Origin: Candidatus Zixiibacteriota bacterium
GTDB lineage: Bacteria; Zixibacteria; MSB-5A5; JAABVY01; JAHJOQ01
Reading direction: 5' to 3'
Assembly (NCBI GenBank): GCA_018820315.1
Contig: JAHJOQ010000103.1
Coordinates: forward strand, 1-64,000
DNA: 64,000 nt
The notes beneath the pieces were generated by a model. It did not search any database. It was not told the DNA's origin and was given only the letters and a program-made list of their open reading frames with translations. How positions within the stretch are numbered: position 1 is the stretch's first letter; every line of letters starts with the position of its first letter. Below, one piece after another: positions 42,700 through 50,766 of the stretch. The position numbers and the translations under genes were made by a program.

Positions 42700-42996
42700 T
42701 TGTTCGGATTACAATACTTACCCGATGTCACTACACTCGAACTCGATGTCGACAAATGCACCGGTTGCGGTATGTGCGTTTTCGTCTGCCCTCACGCCGT
42801 GATCGCCGTCGAGAAGAAAAAGGCGCGTCTTATGGATCGCAACGCATGCATGGAATGCGGTGCGTGCGCTGGCAACTGCCCTGAAGAGGCACTGACAGTC
42901 CGGGCGGGCGTTGGATGCGCATACGGGATCATCATCGGAAAACTGCGAGGGACCGAATCGACCTGCGACTGCGGAGGAGACACTTCCTGCTGCTGA
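42700..42996 (+). CDS. hgcB: Mercury methylation ferredoxin HgcB
   Basis: 98 aa. Two [4Fe-4S] motifs: C20-C23-C26-C30 and C50-C53-C56-C60, the second with the HgcB-specific CMECGAC. A C-terminal vicinal pair C97-C98 and an additional C73 match the conserved tail Cys of HgcB that bind Hg(II). It reduces the HgcA corrinoid. The start is TTG 42700, seven bases after GGAGG (42688-42692); an ATG at 42695 is out of frame. It ends 6 bases from the convergent next gene, with no obvious terminator. Confidence 0.95.
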   Translation: MFGLQYLPDVTTLELDVDKCTGCGMCVFVCPHAVIAVEKKKARLMDRNACMECGACAGNCPEEALTVRAGVGCAYGIIIGKLRGTESTCDCGGDTSCC

Positions 42997-43002
42997 TTAC
43001 CG

Positions 43003-43821
43003 CTATACTGCGCTTTTCACCTGATCAATCTTCGTGTAATCCAACTCTGAGCCGAATGCGCTGTGCGGAATGATATAGATGGCCAGCGTGACCACCGCGG
43101 CAATTACAATCCAGACTCTCCCTTTGCCAACACTCCGCGACCGCCACAGTGCGACTACCCAAAACAGCATCGCAAACGCGGTCTTCGTGTCGGTCAGGTC
43201 ATGACCGAACGGCCAGCCGGTCCAATATGCGCCAAATGCATACTTCTGGACAATCGGCCCCAGGATCAGCCCGCCGATGAATAGGAGTACTACTGTGGCG
43301 AATGTGAACGAGTAGCATCTCTTGCCCCCTGCGACTGCCTCTAACCCCGTTCTTGTCGACAGAAGTATCGCAGAAAACATGAATGCCACATGCAACATCA
43401 GTACATACAGCGGTACCGGACCCTTGAATCGAATGATGACAGGCTCATCGGTCAGCGGGTACCTTGTGCCGTCTCCATCGATCAGACTAACCTGATATAC
43501 GACTTTCCCTGCCGGCGGCTGTTGAGGAATAACAACCACGAGATCATCACCATCCCGCCCGAGCGGCACGGCCGACCAATTGTCATGACTCTTATATCGT
43601 CGAAATTGCAGCTCCCCGGAAATGCCCGGATCGGCGACCGTAATGCTCATGATCGCGTCGTCGGTGCTGTTGTGAGTGCGCAGGAGCTTGTACCTTACGT
43701 CAATCTGGCCAACCTCAACACTCCCCCGAACCGGACGGGTCGGTCCTGTCAGTCGCTGATACACTGCAGACGAGAGAGTGATCACAATTGTGAGAATCCA
43801 GAACACTAATGGGCGTTTCAT
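43003..43821 (-). CDS. Hypothetical membrane protein
   Basis: 272 aa. An N-terminal helix (residues 6-22), a beta-rich extracytoplasmic domain (about 30-130; 'VEVGQIDVRYKLLRTHNSTD', 'GKVVYQVSLIDGDGTRY') and four more helices in the C-terminal half, with 'YAFGAYWTGWPFGHDLTDTK' in a loop. I recall similar uncharacterised proteins in FCB genomes but no function. It is convergent with hgcB and not part of that operon. Confidence 0.7.
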   Translation of the reverse strand: MKRPLVFWILTIVITLSSAVYQRLTGPTRPVRGSVEVGQIDVRYKLLRTHNSTDDAIMSITVADPGISGELQFRRYKSHDNWSAVPLGRDGDDLVVVIPQQPPAGKVVYQVSLIDGDGTRYPLTDEPVIIRFKGPVPLYVLMLHVAFMFSAILLSTRTGLEAVAGGKRCYSFTFATVVLLFIGGLILGPIVQKYAFGAYWTGWPFGHDLTDTKTAFAMLFWVVALWRSRSVGKGRVWIVIAAVVTLAIYIIPHSAFGSELDYTKIDQVKSAV

Positions 43822-43868
43822 GAGATTCGCTCCTGATATTCGGCGGTGGCGTACCGCGTTGTTTGCGA

Positions 43869-43970
43869 GGGCGGGAATCCTTTCCTGCCCGATTCACTCA
43901 GCTGTCAGGAAAGGATTCCTGCCACGCACTGATCGAGATCGCCACGTCGCTTCACTCCTCGCGATGACGA
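43869..43970. repeat. Family-B palindromes followed by inverted repeat A
   Basis: GGGCGGGAATCCTTTCCTGCCCG (43869-43891), GCTGTCAGGAAAGGATTCCTG (43901-43921) and 'AGATCGCCACGTCGCTTCAC' 'TCCTCGCGATGACGA' (43936-43970). This is the one family-B site that lies between two divergent gene starts rather than at a 3' end. Confidence 0.78.
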
Positions 43971-44082
43971 ATTCTGCGATGCCTATGATTCATCCAACAT
44001 GCAACAAAGTAGAACTTTTTCTCGTCAGATCAAGCGTAAATTCATAGTTTGAGATGGACCCGAATCGATAAAACGGTGTTTG

Positions 44083-44112
44083 TTGACAAATGATAGTGCT
44101 AATGATATCATT
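44083..44112 (+). promoter_or_regulatory. Promoter with a 12-bp palindrome, zinc-ribbon/LemA/HtpX cassette
   Basis: TTGACA (44083-44088), 17 bases, TATCAT (44106-44111). The -10 box lies in a perfect palindrome AATGATATCATT (44101-44112), a possible operator. The leader is about 25-30 bases and has a GAGAGG ribosome-binding site. Confidence 0.6.
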
Positions 44113-44142
44113 TTGAGTGTATAAGCATTTTGAGAGGCATCA

Positions 44143-44529
44143 ATGAACTGTGTAGCGTGCAAAGAACCGATGATCGTGCTTGAACTCGACGAGATCGAGA
44201 TTGACCATTGCCTTGATTGCGGCGGCATCTGGCTCGATTCCGGTGAACTCGATCTTCTGATCGATGATCCTTCCAAAGTGAATAATCTGCTCGATCAAGC
44301 TGTATCTGAGGCGGAGGTGATGCGCAGTGATCGTAAGTGTCCTATCTGCGGCAAACGCATGGAAGCCGCCCTGTTCGGCACCGACACAAAAATCGAAATC
44401 GACCGTTGCACGCAGAATCATGGGCTCTGGTTCGATAAAGGAGAGCTCAGAGAAGTATTAGAAATGTTCAGTGGCGATAAGAGCGGTAAGGTTGTGAAGC
44501 TGCTTGAAGACATGTTCAGAAGTGAGTGA
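44143..44529 (+). CDS. Double zinc-ribbon (zf-TFIIB-like) protein
   Basis: 128 aa with two zinc ribbons of the zf-TFIIB type: C3/C6 with C23/C26 ('CLDCGGIWLDSGELDLLI'), and C66-C69 ('CPICGKRM') with a later Cys and His ('RCTQNHGLWFDKGELREVL'). In the second ribbon the last ligand is His or missing. The family is small and of unknown role. It is first in a three-gene cassette with LemA and an HtpX-like protease (23 and 27 bases apart), so a role in membrane stress or protease handling is likely. Confidence 0.85.
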   Translation: MNCVACKEPMIVLELDEIEIDHCLDCGGIWLDSGELDLLIDDPSKVNNLLDQAVSEAEVMRSDRKCPICGKRMEAALFGTDTKIEIDRCTQNHGLWFDKGELREVLEMFSGDKSGKVVKLLEDMFRSE

Positions 44530-44552
44530 TCTAAATTAGATAGGAAGGGAAT

Positions 44553-45110
44553 ATGGTTGGATTTATCGTACTTGTTGCGATTGTAGCCATTGTCGTCATG
44601 TTCGTGGTCGGCATCTACAATTCGCTCGTGAGATTGCGCAATCAGGTCAAGAATGCGTGGTCGCAGATTGATGTGCAGTTGAAAAGACGGCACGATCTCA
44701 TCCCGAATCTCGTCGAAACCGCCAAAGGCTATATGAAGCATGAACGGGGCACACTCGAGGGCATCACCAATGCCCGCAGCCGGGCGATGTCTGCCGAATC
44801 TGTCGGGGACAAAGCGAGAGCCGAGGGCGAACTTTCCGGCGCGATGAGCAAGTTCTTTCTTGTCGTCGAAAACTATCCCGACCTGAAGGCGAATCAGAAT
44901 TTCCTGGCTGTGCAGGAAGAGCTGACATCGACCGAGAACAAGATCGCGTTTTCGCGACAGGCGTACAACGATCAGGTCCTGTTTTTCAACAACAAGATCC
45001 AGATGTTCCCCTCGAACATGATCGCCGGTATGTTCAACTTCAAGGTGGCTGAGTTCTTCGAGCTTGAAGACAAGGGCGAACGGGATGTTCCGAAAGTTGA
45101 TTTCTCATAG
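44553..45110 (+). CDS. lemA: LemA family protein
   Basis: 185 aa: an N-terminal membrane helix (residues 3-24), then a long-helix domain with 'YNSLVRLRNQVKNAWSQIDV' 'QLKRRHDLIPNLVETAKGYM', the LemA hallmark, and 'NYPDLKANQNFLAVQEELT' 'STENKIAFSRQAYND'. The bulk is outside the cytoplasmic membrane. LemA is often found next to HtpX-like proteases, as here. Confidence 0.92.
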   Translation: MVGFIVLVAIVAIVVMFVVGIYNSLVRLRNQVKNAWSQIDVQLKRRHDLIPNLVETAKGYMKHERGTLEGITNARSRAMSAESVGDKARAEGELSGAMSKFFLVVENYPDLKANQNFLAVQEELTSTENKIAFSRQAYNDQVLFFNNKIQMFPSNMIAGMFNFKVAEFFELEDKGERDVPKVDFS

Positions 45111-45137
45111 GATTTGCGGGTTCGAGATAGATAAGCT

Positions 45138-46571
45138 ATGTGGGAACTGATTCGACAAAACCAGCGCAAGTCGCTTGTCCTCTTTATCATGATGGGGCTC
45201 TGTCTCATCCTGCTTGGGTATCTGGTAGGTGCGGCATTTCTTCCTCCCGACGGCGGCTATATCGGAATATTCCTGGCTTTTGTAATCTGGGGCATCCTTT
45301 CGCTGGTCAGCTATTTCAATGGTGATTCGATTGCACTTTCCGTGAGCGGCGCGCGTGAGGTGACTCGCGACGTTCATCCGCAGTTATTCAATGTCGTCGA
45401 AGAGATGAAAATCGCCGCATCGCTGCCTGCAATGCCGAAAATCTATATCATCGATTCACCCGCACCGAACGCATTCGCGACCGGTCGCAATCCGGAGAAA
45501 TGCGCGGTGGCGGTCACGGCAGGGCTTCTTTCGAGACTCACCCGCGACGAACTACAGGGTGTGATAGCGCACGAGATGTCGCATATTCGCAATCGGGATA
45601 TTTTGTTCATGACGTTCGCGGGGATTATGCTCGGAAGTATCGTGTTGATTTCGCAGATATTCTTGCGCGGGGCGATGTTTGGCGGAGGACGGTCGAGCCG
45701 GTATCGTTCGAAAGATTCAGGTGGTGGGCAGGCGCAGCTAATCATGCTTGTTGTCGCAATCGTCGTGGCGATTCTCGCGCCGATTCTCGCGCAGCTTCTA
45801 TATTTTGCGATCTCACGCAAACGTGAATATCTCGCCGATGCATCCGGTGCACGGCTGACGCGCTATCCCGAAGGGCTGGCGTCGGCGTTGGAGAAGATTT
45901 CGCAATCGACCGAAGACATGCCACAGGTTAATAAGGCGACTGCGCCGATGTATATTGCCAATCCGCTCAAAGCGAAAGGGAAGAAGCTTTCCGATCTCAC
46001 GAGCACGCATCCTCCTATCAGCGAGCGGATCAGGATTCTTCGCACGATGTCGCACGGCGCGAGTCTGATCAATTATCAGGAAGCGTACAATAGGATCAAG
46101 GGGCGCGAGATGGCGGTCATTCCGCCGTCGGGACTGAAAGACACTGAGGCGGTGCCGATTCGTGACGGCTTGCGTGAGGCGGTTTCGACCGGAAGGAAGC
46201 AGCAGCGCGATGTCGGCGATTTGATGCGCGCGGTCAATAAGTATCTCTTTGTGTCATGCGTCTGCGGATTGCGGATCAAGATTCCGCCCGATTTCAAGAA
46301 GAAGACGTTTCCGTGTCCGCGATGCAGCCGCGACATTCAGGTTCCCGTTGCGGAACTTGCGGCTGTCGGTGCGATAGCGGACAGCCTCGGCAAACAGGGG
46401 AAAGCCTCACAGCAGGATATGTTCGCACCGGAGATGACATACCATCGCACGACGACCGGCTGGGAATCGTTCAAATGTTCGTGCGGCCATCCGATCCAGA
46501 TATCACCCGCCTTCAACACATCAGAGATCACCTGCAGCAACTGCAACCGGAAAATCAAGATCGAATCATAG
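45138..46571 (+). CDS. HtpX-like M48 metalloprotease with C-terminal zinc-ribbon extension
   Basis: An inner-membrane protease with two N-terminal helices (about 15-60), the zinc motif in 'GVIAHEMSHIRNRD' (near residue 145), two more helices around 160-235 and the third ligand in 'KREYLADASGARLT'. HtpX is usually about 290 aa; here about 180 residues follow, with two ribbon-like segments, 'CVCGLRIKIPPDF..FPCPRC' and 'CSCGHPIQISPAF..ITCSNC'. These may bind zinc and substrates. The gene completes the ribbon-LemA-protease cassette. Confidence 0.9.
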   Translation: MWELIRQNQRKSLVLFIMMGLCLILLGYLVGAAFLPPDGGYIGIFLAFVIWGILSLVSYFNGDSIALSVSGAREVTRDVHPQLFNVVEEMKIAASLPAMPKIYIIDSPAPNAFATGRNPEKCAVAVTAGLLSRLTRDELQGVIAHEMSHIRNRDILFMTFAGIMLGSIVLISQIFLRGAMFGGGRSSRYRSKDSGGGQAQLIMLVVAIVVAILAPILAQLLYFAISRKREYLADASGARLTRYPEGLASALEKISQSTEDMPQVNKATAPMYIANPLKAKGKKLSDLTSTHPPISERIRILRTMSHGASLINYQEAYNRIKGREMAVIPPSGLKDTEAVPIRDGLREAVSTGRKQQRDVGDLMRAVNKYLFVSCVCGLRIKIPPDFKKKTFPCPRCSRDIQVPVAELAAVGAIADSLGKQGKASQQDMFAPEMTYHRTTTGWESFKCSCGHPIQISPAFNTSEITCSNCNRKIKIES

Positions 46572-46589
46572 ATATCCGTCGGCAGTTGC

Positions 46590-46648
46590 GCGGGCAGGAA
46601 TCCCTTCCTGCCCGAATCACGGACTGTCAGGAAAGGATTCCTGACAGC
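46590..46648. repeat. Family-B palindromes after the HtpX-like gene
   Basis: GCGGGCAGGAATCCCTTCCTGCCCG (46590-46613) and CTGTCAGGAAAGGATTCCTGACAG (46624-46647), the paired arrangement seen elsewhere. They begin about 20 bases past the stop and could end the cassette's transcript. Confidence 0.8.
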
Positions 46649-46784
46649 GCTGGGCCGAATAGTGATACATGCCATTCCGTTGAAAAACGGAATCTATCCC
46701 GTAGGGCAGCGATCCGAAGCCACGCAACGAGTAACGTAGCGATCCAGTCAATTCCACAGAATCCGCATTCACATGCGAATCCAA

Positions 46785-46813
46785 TTGACAAGTTGGCTTG
46801 GTCACCATACTCT
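46785..46813 (+). promoter_or_regulatory. Promoter of the HEPN-domain gene
   Basis: TTGACA (46785-46790), 17 bases, TACTCT (46808-46813). The leader to ATG 46851 is about 32 bases. Confidence 0.5.
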
Positions 46814-46850
46814 TCAGCAATAGCAGCAGCATAATGCAATTCAAGCAGGG

Positions 46851-48203
46851 ATGTCTGTGAGCGAAAAGCAACTCAAAGCTATATTAAGAAAGTTCCTTAG
46901 GGGAGTAGCCAAAGTGCCAGAAGAGAGCAGTGCGGCTGCTGGGCCGCGCTATCCGACATATGAAAGTATTATACCAGTTGACTTGCTAACTGAGAAGATG
47001 AAGAAACTTGACCATACTTGGCTTTGTCTGGAAGGCGATACGTGCAAAGAGTACAATGCAATTCTAGAGAATCTGACACATGATCGCTCAACCGAATATC
47101 TCAAAGACAAAGAAGTCAAAAACAAGATGTGGTATCAACTATGTGATGTTTGGGTGAATCGTGTTGAGTATCGCGACGCAATGAGACTAAATATCCGCAT
47201 TGATCAGTTCATCGAAGACGTGTGTAAACCGCTCAAGAGATACCACGTCGTATACAGGGTATGTAGTCTAGAAATCGAAAACGCACCCATAGTGATCGGC
47301 GACTTCGGCATTACTGGGTTCAATGCACTTGAACTAGTAGAGTGTGGCATGGCTGAGAGCTCGGGGCGCTATAAAGAACTCGCATTGCATTTTGACGGCG
47401 CTACAGTCATGCGAGTAGAAGAGGAAGGCACTGGACTGGATCAAGTGTTTCAGCGCGCTACTTCCAAGGCCAGGATGAACATAAACATGTTAAGGACGAT
47501 CTTAACTGAGAATCGCTTTGTCCATGACGAGAATCTTCTCTTTGACCTGTCGGATCGTGCGTTCATAATTGACACGTCAACCAACGAGATCGTAAGTTCA
47601 CGGTGGACACGCCATCGTGATGCGTGGGGCATGCACCTAGGCAAGGATATAATCGAAAGCTGCGGCCCAGCATTCGCTGTTGCAGAAGGGATAGAGAAGT
47701 TACCAACCAAGATCAAAGTCGCTGCTTTGAGAGCGATCAACTGGATCGGAAATGCGATAAGGGAAGAAGAGCTTGATCTAAAGGTCATCTACCTTTGCAG
47801 CGCTCTGGAGTGTTTGTTAACAACAAGGGATGATAGGATGAAAGGAGAGAGGATTGCATACAGAATGGTCCTTCTGAGTGCTGTCCAGAAGGAGCACTTC
47901 TTGAATCCGTCGAAGATTCTCTGGATTTACAAGTTACGTTCGAAAGTGATTCACGGAAGTGATATGTTTCTGATGACCAAGTCGCACTACAACACAATGC
48001 TACTTGCTGCAAGATGGACCTTGTTCGGATTTGTCAAACTTGCACAGAGCGCTGCCGTCGCGAATCTCTCTAATTTGTTTGACATTCTCAGGTCATCTGA
48101 AGAAGCCAGCGAACTGGTAACTTGGCTAGATCAATCCCATGATCCAGAAGCTCGGGATATTTCTTCCGCGCTCAGAGATGACATGCATCCGACAACGGAA
48201 TGA
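46851..48203 (+). CDS. Apea-like HEPN-domain protein
   Basis: 450 aa, cytoplasmic. The C-terminal part (about 300-400) shows an Apea-type HEPN domain: 'IYLCSALECLLTTRDDRMKG' 'ERIAYRMVLL', then the RNase-like motif R-x4-H in 'KLRSKVIHGSD'. The N-terminal 290 residues are of unknown fold. HEPN proteins often cut RNA in defence or stress responses, but many Apea-like proteins have no known role. It is a single gene between housekeeping genes, in a repeat-bordered slot. Confidence 0.72.
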   Translation: MSVSEKQLKAILRKFLRGVAKVPEESSAAAGPRYPTYESIIPVDLLTEKMKKLDHTWLCLEGDTCKEYNAILENLTHDRSTEYLKDKEVKNKMWYQLCDVWVNRVEYRDAMRLNIRIDQFIEDVCKPLKRYHVVYRVCSLEIENAPIVIGDFGITGFNALELVECGMAESSGRYKELALHFDGATVMRVEEEGTGLDQVFQRATSKARMNINMLRTILTENRFVHDENLLFDLSDRAFIIDTSTNEIVSSRWTRHRDAWGMHLGKDIIESCGPAFAVAEGIEKLPTKIKVAALRAINWIGNAIREEELDLKVIYLCSALECLLTTRDDRMKGERIAYRMVLLSAVQKEHFLNPSKILWIYKLRSKVIHGSDMFLMTKSHYNTMLLAARWTLFGFVKLAQSAAVANLSNLFDILRSSEEASELVTWLDQSHDPEARDISSALRDDMHPTTE

Positions 48204-48220
48204 CATGCGGCGATGTGCGG

Positions 48221-50365
48221 TTAATTGATCGTCGGTTTCTCCCTCATCGACAGCGCAATCCGGTTGCGAGGGAGGTCGATTTCGAGGACGGTGACCGTGA
48301 CTTTCTGATGCACTTTGACAACATCCGAAGGGTGGCTCACAAACCGATCCGCGAGTTCGCTGATGTGCACGAGGCCGTCCTGATGCACGCCGATGTCGAC
48401 AAACGCGCCGAAATTCGTGACGTTGGTGACAATCCCCGGAAGCACCATGCCAACCTCGAGATCATCGATTTTCTGCACCGATTCGTCGAAGCTGAATGAC
48501 TCGTACTCGCTACGCGGGTCGCGTCCCGGTTTCGCAAGTTCATCCATGATGTCGCGCAGAGTCGGCATTCCGACTTTGTCGGTGATATATTGTTTCAGAT
48601 CGATCTTGCTGCGAAGGCTATCGTCGGTCATCAAATCCTCGACCGTGCAGCCGAGATCGCTCGCCATCTTCTCGACAACATGATAGCTCTCCGGATGCAC
48701 CGCGCTACGGTCGAGCGGATTGTCGGAATCGGCGATCCGCAGGAATCCCGCCGCCTGCTCGAACGCCTTCGGTCCGAGCCGTGTAACTTTCGTGAGCGTA
48801 TGACGTGATCTAAACGCGCCCTTCTCATCGCGGTATGCGACAATGTTCTTCGCAAGGCTCGGTCCGAGACCGGAAACATACGTCAGCAACTGCTTGCTTG
48901 CGGTGTTGACCTCGACGCCGACCGCGTTAACACAGCTCATCACGGTGTCATCGAGACCCTGCTTGAGCGCGGACTGATCGACATCGTGCTGATACTGCCC
49001 GACACCGATCGACTTCGGATCGATCTTCACCAGTTCTGCGAGCGGGTCTATCAGACGGCGACCAATCGACACCGCACCGCGCACGGTGATATCCTGATCG
49101 GGGAATTCCTCGCGCGCAACTTCGGAAGCCGAATATACCGACGCGCCCGATTCGTTGACCATCTCGATCTGAATATGATCCGGCAGGCCGATTGCGCGCA
49201 CAAATGCCTCAGTCTCGCGTCCGGCTGTGCCGTTTCCGATTGCGATCACCTGGATCTTGTACTTCCCGCAGAGCGCTTCGATCTCGTTTGCAGCATCGCT
49301 CTTCTGCTTCTCGCTACCGGTCGGGAATATCGTTGTGTTGTAATTGAACTTGCCCTGCTTGTCGAGGCAGACGACTTTGCATCCGGTGCGGAATCCGGGA
49401 TCGATCGCGAGGACATTCTTCCTGCCGAGCGGAGACGCCATCAGGAGTTCGCGCAGGTTGTCAGCGAAGACCTTGATCGCCTCTTCATCCGCCCAGAGCT
49501 TGGAGTCAGCTCGAATCTCTGTCTCCATCGCGGGTGAGAGGAGGCGCTTGTAGCCATCCTGCACTGCGAGCCGGACCTGCTCCGATGCGGCATTGTCGCC
49601 GGTGACAAACATCTCATCGAGAATCGCAAGCGCATCCTCCTCGGGCGGTGCAATGTGCAGGCTCAGGATCGATTCGTTTTCACCGCGTCGCAGTGCGAGA
49701 ATCCTGTGCGACGCTGCGCCGGTTATCGGTTCTTCCCAATCGAAATAGTCAGAGTACTTTGCGCCTTCGGTCTCCTTACCGGAAATCACCTTGGATTGAA
49801 TCACGCCCTGCTCGGTAAACAGTCTGCGCATTTTCGCGCGGGCGTCGCTATCCTCGTTGATCCATTCGGAAATGACATCTCGCGCACCGGATAGTGCATC
49901 CTCGATAGTCTCGACTTCTTTCTCAGGATCGATGAACGAGTCTGCTTCGAGTTCGGGATCGATATCATCCTGTTCGAAGATCAGTTCGGCGAGCGGTTCG
50001 AGCCCACGTTCGCGCGCGATTGTGGCACGTGTGCGGCGTTTCGGACGGTACGGCAAATAGATATCTTCGAGCACCGCAATCGATTCGGCGGCTTCAAGTT
50101 CCTGCTTCAGCTCGTCGGTGAGCAAGTCGCGCTCTTCGAGCGATTTCAGAATCGCCTCACGCCGTTTGTCCAATTCACGGAGCTGTGCGATTCTATCGCG
50201 AATGTTCGTTATCGCGACTTCGTCAAGACTGCCGGTTGCCTCTTTGCGATACCGTGCGATAAACGGAACGGTGGCGGCGTCGTCGAGAAGCGAAAGTGTC
50301 GCTTCGATCTGATTAGAGGCAAGGCTCAGTTCGGTGGCTATTTTTGCTGTATGTACGCTGTTCAT
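48221..50365 (-). CDS. tex: Tex-family RNA-binding transcription accessory protein
   Basis: 714 aa, full length. An N-terminal helical region ('ARYRKEATGSLDEVAITNIR'), a YqgF/RNase-H-like domain at about 320-450 ('VLAIDPGFRTGCKVVCLDKQ'), helix-hairpin-helix motifs at about 490-560 ('LTYVSGLGPSLAKNIVAYRD') and a C-terminal S1 domain at about 635-705 ('GMVLPGIVTNVTNFGAFVDI'). Tex binds RNA and RNA polymerase. It is a single gene ending 17 bases from the convergent HEPN gene. Confidence 0.95.
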   Translation of the reverse strand: MNSVHTAKIATELSLASNQIEATLSLLDDAATVPFIARYRKEATGSLDEVAITNIRDRIAQLRELDKRREAILKSLEERDLLTDELKQELEAAESIAVLEDIYLPYRPKRRTRATIARERGLEPLAELIFEQDDIDPELEADSFIDPEKEVETIEDALSGARDVISEWINEDSDARAKMRRLFTEQGVIQSKVISGKETEGAKYSDYFDWEEPITGAASHRILALRRGENESILSLHIAPPEEDALAILDEMFVTGDNAASEQVRLAVQDGYKRLLSPAMETEIRADSKLWADEEAIKVFADNLRELLMASPLGRKNVLAIDPGFRTGCKVVCLDKQGKFNYNTTIFPTGSEKQKSDAANEIEALCGKYKIQVIAIGNGTAGRETEAFVRAIGLPDHIQIEMVNESGASVYSASEVAREEFPDQDITVRGAVSIGRRLIDPLAELVKIDPKSIGVGQYQHDVDQSALKQGLDDTVMSCVNAVGVEVNTASKQLLTYVSGLGPSLAKNIVAYRDEKGAFRSRHTLTKVTRLGPKAFEQAAGFLRIADSDNPLDRSAVHPESYHVVEKMASDLGCTVEDLMTDDSLRSKIDLKQYITDKVGMPTLRDIMDELAKPGRDPRSEYESFSFDESVQKIDDLEVGMVLPGIVTNVTNFGAFVDIGVHQDGLVHISELADRFVSHPSDVVKVHQKVTVTVLEIDLPRNRIALSMREKPTIN

Positions 50366-50435
50366 TTTCGTCCTCGGTAAGATGCCTGCATTATCTCATA
50401 AAGATATGTCCAATGAGGAGAAAAAGAAACAGAAA

Positions 50436-50766
50436 TTGCGCGGGAAGATGGCAGGTTTCGGGGAAACCTGCCTTACAGTACATCTCATCGCGGGGCGCGG
50501 CGCGACGTGGCAATCTTTATGTCAATCATCAGGGCGTGCAGGAAAGGGTTCCTGCCCGCGCAGAAGATGGCAGGCTTCGGGGAATCCTGCCCTACGATGC
50601 TCAACAAGAGTCCGTCATTGCGAGGAGCGAAGCGACGTGGCAATCTTTATGTCAGTCATCAGAGCGTGCAGGGTTCCTGCCCGCGCAGAAGATGGCAGGC
50701 TTCGGGGAATCCTGCCCGCGCATGATGCTTGCGGGAAGATGGCAGACTTCGTGGAATCCTGCCCTT
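50436..50766. repeat. Composite repeat cluster (families A and B in tandem)
   Basis: Four near-copies of a hairpin unit 'GAAGATGGCAGGCTTCGGGG' 'AATCCTGCC' (starting about 50443, 50563, 50688, 50735) alternate with two copies of 'CGACGTGGCAATCTTTATGT' 'CAATCATC..GCGTGCAGG' (about 50503 and 50632) that include repeat A cores. The cluster lies between tex and the GNAT gene and runs into the GNAT coding frame. Confidence 0.82.

Larger units (their letters stand above)
43822..44142. other. 321-base divergent gap with repeats and a promoter
   Basis: Left part: family-B palindromes and an inverted repeat A copy. Right part: the promoter of the zinc-ribbon/LemA/HtpX cassette. All are entered separately. 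No gene is seen. Confidence 0.6.

Noticed and set aside
44089-44125. Possible CIRCE (HrcA) heat-shock operator before the zinc-ribbon/LemA/HtpX cassette
   Set aside because: Only AGTGCTAA resembles one arm; the TTAGCACTC arm at the correct spacing is missing.
50436-50766. Possible CRISPR array
   Set aside because: Units are palindromic, of unequal length and abut without regular unique spacers; no cas genes are present. They are dispersed repeats also found elsewhere in the window.
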